Origin: Gremmenia infestans
Taxonomy: Eukaryota; Ascomycota; Leotiomycetes; Helotiales; Hamatocanthoscyphaceae
Assembly (NCBI GenBank): GCA_032629725.1
Contig: JAFEVB010000010.1
Location: 1,488,001-1,552,000, forward strand
Direction of reading: 5' to 3'
DNA length: 64,000 nucleotides
Shown here: positions 45,389-57,404 of the stretch, piece by piece
Position numbering within the stretch: position 1 is the stretch's first letter
How the letters are laid out: every line of letters starts with the position of its first letter
Notes under the pieces: model-generated
The model's input: the letters and a program-made list of their open reading frames with translations, nothing else
The model's database searches: none
Told to the model about the DNA's origin: nothing
Position numbers and translations under genes: made by a program

Positions 45389-45566
45389 TCAAGCTGGCCC
45401 TTTACTTCATGGTATGGAATAGGGGATGACTTTATGAATTGGAGTTAAGGCGGGTGGTGAGAATAAACTTGCTTCTTGGAAATCGGGATTTGCTACAGTA
45501 CTTATATATGGGCGGCAGGGGAGTCTGGACCCGACCGGGCTATACCATAGGGAGTTTGCAGATAGA

Positions 45567-45589
45567 GCTGTGCTGTGCTGTGCTGTGCT
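45567..45589. repeat. GCTGT microsatellite
   Basis: Four perfect copies of GCTGT followed by a partial GCT. A simple tandem repeat of no evident function, 180 nt downstream of the ADA2 stop. Confidence 0.85.
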
Positions 45590-47538
45590 CATAGCTGGCT
45601 GAGATTGCTAGCGACGTACGTACGAGTAGATGCAATGCAAGAAAGACATGTTGCAAACAGCGACTTCGTCGTATCAGTTTTGTATGTGTCGTTATTGATT
45701 GGCAAGTCATGTATGCTATTGCCATGCCTCATAACATCGGTCCAACCAATACCTTGAACTTATTTCCTTCTACAGTGCTAAGTAACTACTAATAATATAT
45801 TTACTCCCCTGAACAACACAGCTACTATAGCGTTGAAGCCCAGCACCGATAAAAATCCTTCTTACCTGCCTCTGTCTGTCTCGATTATACGACTTTGCGA
45901 TTTGCGATTTATATATCTAAACACCGTCGAGGATTGATTACAGAAAAAAGGTAGATGGGAGAAGAGAGATCATGGGGAGATAGTGGGGTTTGGTGACTGG
46001 AGAGGGGGGGTGGGATGGGATGATTGGTGTATGTATTGTGTTGAGACTTGATTGATCAGTCACTAAGTTGATTGTATAAGTTTGTTTGTCTTTTCTAAAT
46101 GAGTATGACTCATTATAATTGAGTGTGTTTGCCGTATGGTAATTTGAAGTCCCTTCACTGACCTATATACTAGCAGCCACCAGCCAATAACATGTGGCTG
46201 ACAGAAACGGCTGGGGAAAACGATGCAGTTTTACTATAAGGCAGGTATCGTCTCTTGCTGTCCCGTCCTCCTCAATCTCCTACAGTACCTTAGGCACCCC
46301 GTATTCGTACTTAAGGCATGACCAGACGCGGCTAACTAGGCTCGCTGACTAGAAGATCAGGAGATACCTAGGTAAGTAAATGTTGGCTGCTAGCAAATGC
46401 TTACTTAACCCGCGGTCCAGGGCAGGTATTCGCAGTACGTAGATACATGCGTGCATTTGGAGAGAGCTGAGCTGAGCTCCCTCCATCCCGCTAGGACCAT
46501 GATTTCACAAGCTATAGCCACTTAACGGGAACCCACTCATATCGCTTTGGGTAATGCGACAGACATACCAACATCTATCTGATGAAGCTTTCGAAGATAA
46601 CAGGAAAAGTTATGGTGGATCAAAGACGCGCCATGCTTTTGTTTTGTGGGTGTATATAGAGCGCGCTCACTTGGCAGGCACTTGGCAGGCACTTGGACTC
46701 TAAAAGTGATTGATTGGCGCGTGTGTCGTAGTTGTGGTTAGTATAGCAAGAAACACTTGGGGAGTCGAGGAGTTTGGTATTGTAAAGCTGGATAGCATGC
46801 AAGGTCCACGAATAGCGTTCCATGAATAGATTGGATGGAAAATTTGAGTGCAAGTCGGATAGACAAACAGCTAGCTGTGCAGAGATCTCCGAGATGTGAC
46901 CGCGTCTCCCAAGATGTCCGACTGGTATTCAATTTGACTGCTTCTTCAATGGTATGGCTAGCCAATTGACGAATAGTTGTACGTCGGGAGAGGTAATCTG
47001 GAGGTGTAGGGCATCGTCTGCTAAAATAAACATGGGATATCCGATAGTAGAGGCCACTGATATACAAAGACCTCAAGTTTGACACATGTGATGAGGTGGC
47101 CGGTATAAAAGATACATAGTATAAGGGAATCGGAGAAATAATATACACTCTGCTGTCAAACAAGCAAGCTCCCATGTGCCATCCAACGATGAAAGACCTT
47201 TTCATTCAGAGGCAAGCGCTATAAACCTTGAGCTATGTCATTAGCTCGCTTTGAGGACGTAGCTTTGTTCTTGTAATCTTCAATTTCAAGGTAATCTGCA
47301 CTCTGCCATAGGTGGAAAGTTTGCTGTTGGAGTAGCATGAATAGAGTAGACTTACCTGGGACCGTAAACCCATTACTTCAGATTGGATTGCAATCTGGAT
47401 GCCCTAGTACACCATGTCAACTCAAGCACCTAAGATGAGGTACCTCGTACTGGTAACATGACTCGGAACATGTCGAGAGTGGTGAGAGTTTGCGAATGTA
47501 TAAGTCGGTAGCTAACAAAGTATACATAGGTATGCAAA

Positions 47539-47649
47539 CTCTACGTCCGAGAAAAAGTGCGGAATGAAATCACGTGTATGCACCAAAAGTCGCCAACAGT
47601 TTGCCTGTGCACGCCTTTTCATTCCGCACACTTTTTCTCGGACGTAGAG
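47539..47649. repeat. Foldback (MITE-like) element with 5-bp flanking direct repeat
   Basis: The ends are long inverted repeats. The left arm begins CTCTACGTCCGAGAAAAAG. The right arm, read on the other strand, is identical for 21 nt. It then carries two extra bases (TG) and matches again for CGGAATGAAA. About 31 of 33 positions pair, and the pairing weakens toward a loop of about 45 nt (a second CGTG/GCAC match lies inside). GCAAA stands directly outside both ends (47534-47538 and 47650-47654), as a target-site duplication would. No coding capacity. It is either a miniature inverted-repeat transposon or a hairpin RNA source. No second copy is seen in this window. Confidence 0.75.
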
Positions 47650-48634
47650 GCAAATAAGATAAGAATGGGTGGACTGTAAGGTTTCCATGACATTAACATG
47701 TTATTGGTATGTTGTCAAGTGAGTTCTCAGGTTCGCCACTGCCGTCCTGTCCTGAAAAACCAATCCAATCAGGCCAATCAGGTCGCTAATCAGGAAAACA
47801 GTGGGACCAGCTCTGCCATATTGTCGGAGCGTTGCCCGTCTCCGCGAGCTAGAGACCCATCCGTTCTACATGCATGCTTTATTGCAAAGCAGTAGACGGT
47901 GGCAATTCGACCTCATCCAAACTCCATCCAGAGCCAGGGAAATATATCTACTTTTTTCATTCACTTATCTGCATCGTCAAGTTCGCGGAGTTGGTCCTCA
48001 TACGATTCGCGATTCCGCTTCAACTTCATCGAGCATCCAGCGGGGCGAGGACCAGGAGAGTATGGTCCGAGACAAGTCCATTCGTGGTTGGCTGGCTGCC
48101 GTACCGGAGACATGTCCTGAAATTCGCGGATACAACCCGTTTCTCTCGCAATATAGCATCACAACATCATGAGCCTTCACAAAAGGGCCCCTCCAAAGAG
48201 ATTCGAACTTCGCCATCGAAATTCGACATCTCAGCTCTTTGCGCAGATCCAAATCTCCATTGTGTACAAGGTGGCCATTTAAATCAACCCTCGATTGAAG
48301 GGCTGATGGGAGTCTGGCAGAGGTCTGGCTGAGGTCTGGCTTTTATTTGACTGATCAATGAGATGGTTGTCGTGAAAGGTTTGTCGGCACGGCTCGGTTT
48401 AGGAAAGGCATTTTGAACACCTCGAAAGAATGAAGGTATGCCCATTGCCGTTAAAATACTCCAGACGGCAAGATGTTCACCCACGGAACGAACTATCCTT
48501 CGACAAGTAACAAGAGCTGACATGTCCAGGCTCGCCACCCCCCTCGACACGCAAAGTCGAATTCTAAGAGAGATCCACCAGGATCAAACCAAAAGCCGAT
48601 GACTAGGGCGCGGACCCAAGGCCTTTTTGATATT

Positions 48635-50917
48635 TCAATTTGTATTTAGCAGATTGTGAATCTGCATGAGACTCTGAGCGCCCCTCTCTTCCGCCGATGG
48701 AATTTTCAATCTCGAAGGACCCGAGGCCGATGCTAGGAACCCGTGCGCAGGTCCTTCAGTAATCCAATCCGTGGAAAATGATGGAGAATACTTTGCATGG
48801 ATCTCCTCGACAGGCTGAGTATACGTTTTCCTAGTGCACGCATCGATAAAGTCGTCCAAGCGATAAATCGGTTGGGATTTACGAGGCAGTGGCATGATGT
48901 CATTAAGGTTGCGAGGTAATGGAATGGAACACTCGTTCGCAGTCCTTCTCAGCAATTCTTGTAATGGTCCTGCGACTGGAAATCCGGCACGCGACTGCTT
49001 GAGAGCTTCCATCGCAAACTGAATAGCTCCGGGTCCGTCCTTAGCGACACCACCCATACCTCCGGGGAAAAATCTAACAACCACATCAGTCAGATGAAGT
49101 ACTGAGAACATCTGAAGTAGTGGTTGATATCGGCAGGTGTATTGGGTGCGATAATGTTGGTCGATGAGGTACAATCCTTGCTGGGCGTGCGTCCAAATGA
49201 CTTCTTCCACAAGAGTCGTTGGAAACCCTTCGAAATCGAGTAGAGGACGGAGGAGCTGGATTATGGAGTTCTTGAATAGAATTCTGTATGATCAGCGAGA
49301 TCTTATTAACATAGGGACAATCATACAGGAGAGAGAGCACATGGGGAAGTGCTTGGCTATTGTTGTTCTCGATGGCTCCAATGCTGGTCGGAAGGTTATC
49401 CTGCCATGCCACGAACCTGCTATACTGCCGCAGGATTTGACGTGAAGATATTTTTGAACCTGGTTGGCTATACATCATCGTGGCCATGTCTCGAATGATC
49501 CCGATCAGTTTGGACTTCTCCCTATTTATTGTGGCCAGGAGCCCTGGCCACGCGGGGCATTGATCATTCACATAGCGATAGAAGTACCATCTGGCTTCAT
49601 CTAGCTTTGAGTCGTTCTCTTCAATGGTGTCGGATTCTGTGTAGTTGACTATCACGGGGACCTGGAAAGTTATTTGCGCCCATTCACTGAGTCAATCAGT
49701 ATGGATTAATCAGTAACGGGATGAAGTGGGACGAACACATTCAGATTCTGCACTCCTCGAACGGTGTTCTTCCAAACCTCTGCGAAACCGTCACTTGTCT
49801 GGTATGCGACGTTGGATAGACTTTCGGTAGCCACCCTCAGATAAGACGAGGCACGCAAGGCTTTTCCACAAGCAGAGTCTATCAGGAACATGACCGCAAA
49901 GGCTTGTACGGTGGTAACGGTTTTGTCCTCCAGGCTCATGTCGTCCCGCACAGCATTACTAAAGTCCTCGCCCAGTTGCACAAAATCTATTTCGTCTGAG
50001 TCTGCCACAGAGTGCAAATGGCAAGCCATTGCACATATTGCATTGACAAGAGCGGACGAGCAGTACTTTTTAGACTGCCGTTTGTAATCATCGACGAAAC
50101 GGCCTTCGCTGAACAGTGTATGAACAGGATGGACCCAGGCAAAATACAACTGGAAGAGATGGTCCAAGACCGCAGAATCAGAGGTCACAGTTGTCCATTT
50201 GTTGGAAGATGACGTCCCTCCCATTTCGTGATCCGCGCCTTCGAAAGTAGAATGATGAGACGTTCTGGGCGATGTGTTCTCCAGATCCTCGATAGGGGAA
50301 CGGCCCAGACTTTTGACGATTGTGCTGTACCCTTCTCCATTCCGAAGACGTTCCAAAATCTCGGGGACCTTTTCATCTGTTGAGAGTGCTTGGAGGATCT
50401 GGTCGGTCAAATGGTCCTTGGCCTCGAGCTGTCTGATCTGCCTGACAAGCTCCTCCTTTGCATGCTTGATATGAACTTCGTAAACGCAATCGGAGGCTTC
50501 TATTCGTGACGCACACCTATGGCACGGTTTCTCACCGTCACACTACAAGAAAAGAAGTCAGTCGCACGCAGATGGCGTTGGCACGAGGGGTTGCATTGGG
50601 TTGGAGGTGAGGTGAGGTGCGGTGCGCACACCAAGTAGCCAGATTCGAGGCACAAAAAAGGGACAACGTACCTTTGCTCGAGCTTTCTTACAGTTAAGGC
50701 AGGCATTTCGAGTGACTGACTCTGGGACCCTCCGACGTTTGGACGACGCTGTAGAGCTACTTAAGTTGCCAGAGGTGCTTTTACTCGAACTGCCAGCATC
50801 GAGCGGGAGACGTGGATCACTGCCCGAATTGCCCGTGCTCTCGGATGTGGACTGGCTTGGGTTGCTGGAAGACGCACTGCTGTCTCCGAAGGACGGACGG
50901 ATTTTTCGGAAAGACAT
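48635..50917 (-). CDS. Zn2Cys6 fungal transcription factor
   Basis: Four exons (50917-50672, 50542-49737, 49686-49327, 49283-48635) give 686 residues. After a Ser-rich N-terminus, the binuclear zinc cluster is split by intron 1: CLNCKKARAK joins CDGEKPCHRC, then SDC. The spacing is Cx2Cx6Cx5Cx2Cx8C (about 73-100). A short dimerisation coiled coil follows (HAKEELVRQIRQLEAKD). The middle is the fungal-specific regulatory domain (LDHLFQLYFAWVHPVHTLFSEGRF, YCSSALVNAICAMACHL). The C-terminal part contains ILFKNSIIQLLRPLLDF and HAQQGLYLIDQHY. It resembles the NirA-like/xylanolytic family of regulators. The target pathway is unknown and the neighbouring genes do not suggest one. Intron 2 has the unusual donor GTTCGT. 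Confidence 0.9.
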
Positions 50918-53912
50918 TATCGGGGCCGATGCTGACGGCTGATGCCATATAGATCTAGAAATAAGCGGTGCCAATAATGCCATACAAAGTCGGTCTGCTT
51001 AATATGTAGTAGGTATATTATTTTGGTGCCGCCTGAGGATGTTGTGGGAACGTGGGTGGGAAAGCAGTGGATACAAGAACGCCATGAACTGTTCTCGCTA
51101 TAGCTAGGCTGGCAGGCACCGCGATCACGATGATGCAAAAGCAGTAAATGTCGGCTAATCGAGGGAGCCCCTTAATCTCGAAATTCAATGTTCGGTGGAA
51201 TTTGAGTTAGATGAGTCGAAGTTGGAGATGCGAATTGCAAGTCGTCGGTCGGTACTGGTAGGTCCTTAAAGCATGCGAGGAGAATCTCACTAAGTATCAT
51301 CGGTTACTAGGATCGGAGAGATGTTGCGAGGCCGATGTCGACTTGTTTGCCTTTGAGGATGGAGAGTGTCTGTCTAGGTTTGGGACTGGGTCTAGGTCTG
51401 GGTATGTTTATAGATTTAGGCCTAGGCCTGGACCGATTGTCAGATCTTCGAGATGGAAATGAGGACAATGAGTCGTAAGTTGAGAGAACAGGAGGTAGAG
51501 AGAGAGATGCCAGGAAGCTGCGAATGACCTCAAAAAGACATGTACCGGATGAATATCATGTTCGAAAGGTGGGTATACATATAGGCACATACATGCAGCC
51601 CATTAGATGACGCATGGCCTGTCCAGCTTCCATGGATTATCGAGGTTGAAGGGCAGCCCTATCGAAGCGCCGTATAGGAGGTATAGTATAATTTGACGAC
51701 GTAGGGTTTGCAGAATTACTCAAATCAAGGGTGCAAGACTGCTCGATGATGGTCGATATCGAAGTCTTAACAATAGAGGTGTTGGAAAAGAAAAGGACTT
51801 GATTCTTGCTTTCCTTGGGTGGCCTGGCCTAGCCTGCCATCGTCATGTCCTGTCATCCCAGACGCACCGCTTTCTACGCGCTATGAATAATCAGGGGATG
51901 GGGCGTTCATACCATGCCTAGTATAGTGGGGTAGGTACAGTACAGTACATGTACATTACATGGTGGTTGTTGTCCCGTTGGGGAAATGGAAAGGCACTCA
52001 CTCGGAAATACTCTCCGCTCCCCACCTCCCCCTTATTACCGAACTCCCGGCTGATGGCGTCTCTTTCTGTTTGTTGCATGCAATAGCCGCGCGTGTCTTT
52101 GGAGTAATTGCTTGCTTTCGTTGTATCCCATCTCTTTTTCCACTATACAGTACCTCTCTCTCTCCCCTTCTTTCATCGTGCCATCCTATGTGCCTGTTCA
52201 AGCCTTGGTCCGTCGTACAGTATTCTGTTTCAACGAGCTACTGAGCCATCACTCTCCCCTCCCCTCCCGTAGAATCCAGCGGACAGGTTATACTCAGTAC
52301 AATAGCAGTCACACATCGTTCCACCATCGACGTTATACTACGCGGATGGAGAAAGAATTCTCTGGCCCAAGGTTCAGATTCGTGTTGCATGTGGCGGAAA
52401 CCTAGACATCGAGACCTGACGACATCTCAATGTAATGGGGATTGCTCTGGTATTGGTCACGGAAGGATCTCCGATAGGGTTCTCCCCAAAACATCGAGAT
52501 CTCGGGGATGGCTCCGACTCCGACGATCAAAGGCACGGTTTTGTATCTCATCTTGTAAGAGTGTACGGCTAGTGGATCGGATCGATCTACCGGCGTCTAA
52601 GCCGACTCCCCGTTGGTTTCCAGAAAACCTCTACCAAGTATTGCCTTGCCATGTCGTGCTTGTGGCAAACACGTCTAAACTTCGGAGAGCCTTGCCTTGT
52701 GTCTCTCAAAAAATTACCCTTGACAGTCACGTTACATTACCCCTTTCCTTACCGGTTCAAACTCAGAGCTCTCTTTCCTCATAAGGAAGGCCAAGAGACA
52801 CGGCTAAAATTCTGCTGATCTCATCGTGGACCCGTGGTTCCAAATTGACATCTACCAGATCTAATAGAACCGCAACGAAAATCCGAACCAATCAAAATGA
52901 GTATCTTCAAATTCCTATTACATCAAGACTGCTCTACATTGCAAGTCAAGTCTGATCTGCTCAACGTTTTCGGCATCTAGTCACGGCAACTAATAACAAG
53001 TTATAAAGTAAGACTAGGTTTCAGCGCATATATTGGTTGCATGCTACGCTCGCTACGGTTCTTAAAACTCCTGCCATTAATTGATTGCGGAAGTACAATA
53101 CGACCCGACGCCAAGGATAAGATGGCTAGGCTATACGTTGCAAAGATCAGCGTACCGACAACCAGATATTTGGAGAATTTCCCAGAATTTTTTCGCTTAC
53201 AGTAAACGAGATGCTAGCTACTACAACTCGGGACGCGGTCGGGTAGGACAAACTTGAAGGATAGGTATAGAACGAAGCTTCTATAGCTTGAATGCATAGG
53301 CGTCGGTTTTTTGCTATGCTTAAGTAGAGGGGCAATATCTCACCCTTTCAATACATGGATCTTTTATAATAATTGCTAATAGCTAATAGGTTGTCTAGCC
53401 AATATTTGGCTATCTGGTGTAACGTTCTAAAGGCAACGCAACTTGAAATAGCTTCTAAATGTAGTATCTGCTATAGTGAAAGGTAGTCTACATTCGACTT
53501 CCATGTTTAGAGAACTTATAACCTTATAAGACAATGAAATATAGTATACTCAAGGTAATGATCTTGAGCTAGCTTACCGGGCGTTATAGTTGGAATCTCT
53601 ATACATAACTATAGGAGTGTGTGGTAATCTCTGGGTAAGACTGGAAAAGGAAGTTAAAGCAAAGTTCTTCGCATGATAGCGCTTTAGCAGCGGCTGGAAA
53701 CAATCTACTAAGTACCTAGGTCCGAGTCTCTTGGGACTAAATTGAATGCATGTAAGAGCATATCTCTTAAGCCCCTATGATACAAGATGAGAGCTCTTTA
53801 AACTGCTAAATTAAGCGAATCGAGGGTCAACTACATACATTCCCCAAGTCAACTTAGCATGGAGTACAAGAAGGTATATAAACAAGGAGTTCTATATAAG
53901 TTCCATTCACGC
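50918..53912. other. Gene-poor region of 3 kb
   Basis: No supportable gene. The left part is the promoter of the zinc-cluster regulator. It contains degenerate GGTCTAGG/TGGGT-type repetition near 51370-51440, and a 131-codon frame (52389-52784) has no features. The right part (about 52800-53900) is AT- and TpA-rich with every frame interrupted. It could be a RIP-mutated relic of a repeat, though I cannot identify the parent. Confidence 0.45.
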
Positions 53913-55118
53913 TTATAAAGCCACAATATCTTCCTCATCGGTATACCTAACCTGGCTAAAGCTAATAGTAAGCTTCTCATTATCATAAACGCTCAAAACA
54001 TTCCTTAAAAACGGCGCTCCAAAAACCCCCTGTCCGCCGTCAACATTGACAATACACTGACCCGGAGCCCACTCCGTCACCAGTCCAGCAAAAGGAATTC
54101 GTATGACATCCTTGTCGTCGTTGAAATACACGTTAACGGTGTTGAGCGGACTCGCTTCCCGATACGCGCAGTCGACAGTAAACGGCGCAAGTTCGGGGCC
54201 GTTTCCGCCACTGCTAATGGCGATACCGAAGAACGGCGCAACACCGTTCACAAACACAGCGGTGGGCATGTCCCACCGTGAGGTGCCGGTGTCGACGAGC
54301 ATCTTCTTGTCGGCATCTCCAAGGGGGAAATTCGTCGTGTTGGTTCCAATCGAAGTACTATTTCCCACTAGAGTAATAGAATACGACGACTGGTACACAT
54401 AGTTTGTCGAATTCTCCGACAGCGATATATTCCCAACGTCTACCATGGGAATAGTGATAAATTCCGATGCCTGCTTCGCTCTGTCGACTCCGGAAATAAC
54501 CATAGCGCCCGTGGCGTCCGGGTCATCGGGGCCTAGATAGATGCTGAAGGCGCGCTTGGCGATGAGGGTCCTGCTATAGAGTTGCTCCAGGAAATCAATG
54601 CCAGGACCATGGCAGACTCTATTGACGCATTGGGCACGCATGCCCAAGAAGCCCGTCTGGGGCGCCACCAGAGCGTGATGGGCATAAAAGACATCCAGGT
54701 GGCCGAGGGTGATGTTGGCGATCGCAAGGCTTGGATCATCACCACCGCTAATCAGCGTTATGGTATCGTTTATAGCCGACCCTTCCCCGAAATCCTGCAC
54801 GCCGTCGCTTGTCGCGAAGCCGGCGTACACGGCTGTGCTGGACGTAGCGTTGTCATAGCTCCCATATTCAGCGCACGGCGCGTCTGCTTGCTCGCAGAGT
54901 GTCGAGTTGGGGTTCTCGAACGTAAAGGAGAAGGAACCGGTGTCGAGGAGGATCGTGCTTTGTTGCGGCGGTGTACCGACTCCTATCACGGCGCCGTGGG
55001 CTGAGGAATTCCGGATCCTGACAATTGGTACGAGAACTACTTGGGCTGGGAGGGAGGAAGCGGAGATCAGGGAGGGCAGGATTGCAAATGCAAGCTGCAG
55101 CGTTTGAAGCATCATCAT
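53913..55118 (-). CDS. Secreted pepsin-like aspartic protease (A1 family)
   Basis: A single exon of 401 residues from the first ATG (a triple Met); the open frame extends a little further upstream only through a GTG. The signal peptide is MMMLQTLQLAFAILPSLISA. Both catalytic aspartates are present: ILLDTGSFSF (Asp about 60) and MLVDTGTSRW. The first has Phe-Ser-Phe after DTGS where pepsins usually have Ser/Asn-Trp. The flap Tyr region is YAGFATSDG, and the C-terminal motif is GVFGAPFLRNVLSVYDNEK. Several N-glycosylation sites are present (NAT, NIT, NST, NTT). It has no GPI-like hydrophobic tail, so it is probably secreted free. It acts in extracellular protein breakdown; specificity is unknown. 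Confidence 0.9.
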   Translation of the reverse strand: MMMLQTLQLAFAILPSLISASSLPAQVVLVPIVRIRNSSAHGAVIGVGTPPQQSTILLDTGSFSFTFENPNSTLCEQADAPCAEYGSYDNATSSTAVYAGFATSDGVQDFGEGSAINDTITLISGGDDPSLAIANITLGHLDVFYAHHALVAPQTGFLGMRAQCVNRVCHGPGIDFLEQLYSRTLIAKRAFSIYLGPDDPDATGAMVISGVDRAKQASEFITIPMVDVGNISLSENSTNYVYQSSYSITLVGNSTSIGTNTTNFPLGDADKKMLVDTGTSRWDMPTAVFVNGVAPFFGIAISSGGNGPELAPFTVDCAYREASPLNTVNVYFNDDKDVIRIPFAGLVTEWAPGQCIVNVDGGQGVFGAPFLRNVLSVYDNEKLTISFSQVRYTDEEDIVAL

Positions 55119-56253
55119 GACGAGGGAACAGAAGAAATGCACTTACCGTTTCTCGGTGAGGGGATTTCAAACCTTTTAAAGCATGTATTCAAGTAATCGT
55201 CGTACTCGTAGTGCGGCACGTCTGAATAAACTAAAAGAGAGTTAAAGATTGAAATCTTACGTTGGATTGTAATAAATTGCCGAGTAGCGTCGCGCGACTT
55301 ACCCGCTCCGGTAAGTAATACGGTAATACGAGATCAAACGCGTCTCTATTTATACACGAGGCATATAGGGGAGGTTAACCTCAAACGAACATCACACTCG
55401 TAATGCTGATCTACTCGTATAGGGCTGGAGAACTCACCTTTACAAACCCTTGAAATGGTATAAATTTTCTCATTGGCCTTACATGTGACCAATTTTCGGG
55501 GATTATAGAATTGAAATATCCTCGACTTATATCGCTAGTCAGAAAGCGCAAGTCATATCGAGATTATAAAGACAATTGTAGCAATTCCCGATATACTAGC
55601 TCTCGCGCCTATAGCTGTGAAAGCTACAAGGTTTCTGAATAGTCGGAAAGCAGGATTGCTCTCCTAAATACCCAGTGTCTCATTTGACTCTAGTTTCCCC
55701 ATCGATATCACCAGAATTCCAAAATTGAAAGAATTGGGCTCTTTCCCTCCATCATCAATGTGTGAGACGAGTTAAAGCATAGGAGTAGATCCTGTCTTTC
55801 TAATATTTTATAGCAAAATACTCTCCTAAAGAAAATATGTGTGTTGTGGGAGACTTTGTACTCGATCAATCTACTTCTTATGCTCGAACTATCAAGCAAT
55901 TGGCTCTTTTTTGAGCAAAGCAAAGGTGTGAGTTCAAGTTGTGAGACGGGCAAAAACTCCTTAGATCGTCATTTCTTAGCCTTTTCAAAGTCTATTAGAG
56001 GGAGATGCACTAGGAATAATCACCAGGTGACTTTTGAGATATTCAAAAACATTCTTGACAGATGTCAAACCGCTTGGATTCTAGCACCACCTAATCAATC
56101 GACAGATACCATTGAACTTTTAGTCAAAACTTGTAAGACAAATGACCCTGTACGACCAAATTTTTGAAAAGCAGAGCAAAACAGAATAATCCGATATCTA
56201 TACATTTTCTATACCCCAATGCATCTATAATACACTTATTCTCTCAGCATACA
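55119..56253. other. Intergenic, promoter of the aspartic protease
   Basis: 1135 nt. The protease start is preceded by a consensus GTAAGT immediately upstream (55136-55145 area), which might be the donor of a 5'-UTR intron. The rest is AT-rich with short frames (up to 108 codons at 55841-56167) and no recognised gene. Confidence 0.5.
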
Positions 56254-57105
56254 CTACCACCCCTGATGTTTCAACTGTTTAACCCTACTAACAGTCGCCT
56301 TGAACCCCTCCTGAAAATTTCTTCTCCACCTAAAACTCGCAAGTCGTTTCCTCTTCAAACCCGGCCGCTCGTGATATCGCTGATTATTAAAGTCCAATTT
56401 AACTTTATTCTTTTTAAGACTGACCTCCATCGACTTAAATGCCCGTCCCACATCGAAACTCTGGGTTACATATACGCGTCTCCCCTGAGTGGGATTCAAC
56501 CGCAATGGTATCTTTTGCACTGTCGCCGATGGGGCAATGCCATCTAGGCTACGCATGAGATCCAGGTATGAAGAGCTGCCTGCTTCGCCTGTAGTAGAGC
56601 TTGGAGGATCTTTCATGCGTGAGATATCAAACCGGCCGGAATCGGGAGCGCGGTTGGCGGAGGCCTGACGCAGTTCGTTAAGCATGCTGGACGAGTCCGT
56701 CTCGGAGGATCGGATGGCGGCTTGGAGAGAAGACAGCTTGGGATGCGAGGACGAGGTGGGTGAAGAAGGCCGTTGGGTCCAGAGGTTTTCGGAGAGTTGC
56801 TCAATAATCTCGTCGTTCTTCGCGCGAGGATCTTTCGAGGCCTCTCCGGTCATGGATTCGCTTTCAGGGGTAGTGGGAGGCGCAGAAGTTGTGGCTTGTG
56901 GTCGCGCAGCATTACATCGGTTGCTTGTAACAAAGTTACGTTGGGATGAAGGTGCGTAAGTGTATTTAGAAGTCAATTGCCTCCGGCTTGCACATCGGAT
57001 GTTGTTCGAGGGGATGAGTAGATTTGAGAGGGGCGACGCATTGCAGCGTATGAGAGCATCAGCTGCTCTTCGAAGCTCCATTGCCCTTTGCATAGTCAGT
57101 ACCAT
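56254..57105 (-). CDS. mrp21: Mitochondrial ribosomal protein bS21m
   Basis: One exon of 283 residues. The N-terminus is basic and Ser/Arg-rich (MQRAMELRRAADALIRCN from the second Met), as expected of a mitochondrial presequence. A disordered Pro/Ser region follows. The conserved core is at the C-terminus: QSFDVGRAFKSMEVSLKKNKV, then YHERPGLKRKRLASFRWRRNF, then FKATVSRVKQLKHQGW. This is the S21/MRP21 motif, in which the two basic helices bind small-subunit rRNA. It is a component of the mitochondrial 37S ribosomal subunit. The S21 core is normally about 70 residues, so most of the protein is a fungal N-terminal extension. It is transcribed divergently from RBM25 across 299 nt. Confidence 0.88.
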   Translation of the reverse strand: MVLTMQRAMELRRAADALIRCNASPLSNLLIPSNNIRCASRRQLTSKYTYAPSSQRNFVTSNRCNAARPQATTSAPPTTPESESMTGEASKDPRAKNDEIIEQLSENLWTQRPSSPTSSSHPKLSSLQAAIRSSETDSSSMLNELRQASANRAPDSGRFDISRMKDPPSSTTGEAGSSSYLDLMRSLDGIAPSATVQKIPLRLNPTQGRRVYVTQSFDVGRAFKSMEVSLKKNKVKLDFNNQRYHERPGLKRKRLASFRWRRNFQEGFKATVSRVKQLKHQGW

Positions 57106-57404
57106 TGATTATGTCCTAGTAAGGTGAATGCAACTTACATTGAGAGAAACGCTGGCGGGTATGGCTTTTCGTGATGTTGGATTCAAATCGTGAATTCTGG
57201 GAGCTTTGGACGACGCTAGTTACAAAAGTCTCTGGTCCGTGCACAGTGCCTTCACTTTCATTTTTGAAGCTCCAACCTCATATGTAATTTTGATGCGCCA
57301 GCCTCAGCAACTTCCCTTCTCCTTAGTTTGCTACTTCGGCCACATCCTAAGATAGGACTCTTATTATTGACACATTGGGAGATTCAATCGAGACAGAATC
57401 AACT

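Larger units (their letters stand above)
45389..48634. other. Gene-poor convergent region of 3.2 kb
   Basis: No supportable gene. The longest frame (155 codons on the minus strand, 46738-47205) lacks any domain or signal peptide. Contents recognised are a GCTGT microsatellite (45567-45589), a short direct repeat of CACTTGGCAGG around 46670-46695, and the 111-bp foldback element (47539-47649). The length is excessive for two 3' UTRs, so non-coding RNA genes or remnants of mobile DNA are possible. Confidence 0.5.

Noticed and set aside
46738..47205. 155-codon open frame on the minus strand in the gene-poor region
   Set aside because: No domain, signal peptide, coding-like composition or supporting splice structure.
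52752..52770. CGGTTCAAACTC resembles a tRNA B box
   Set aside because: No T-stem pairing, acceptor stem or A box around it.
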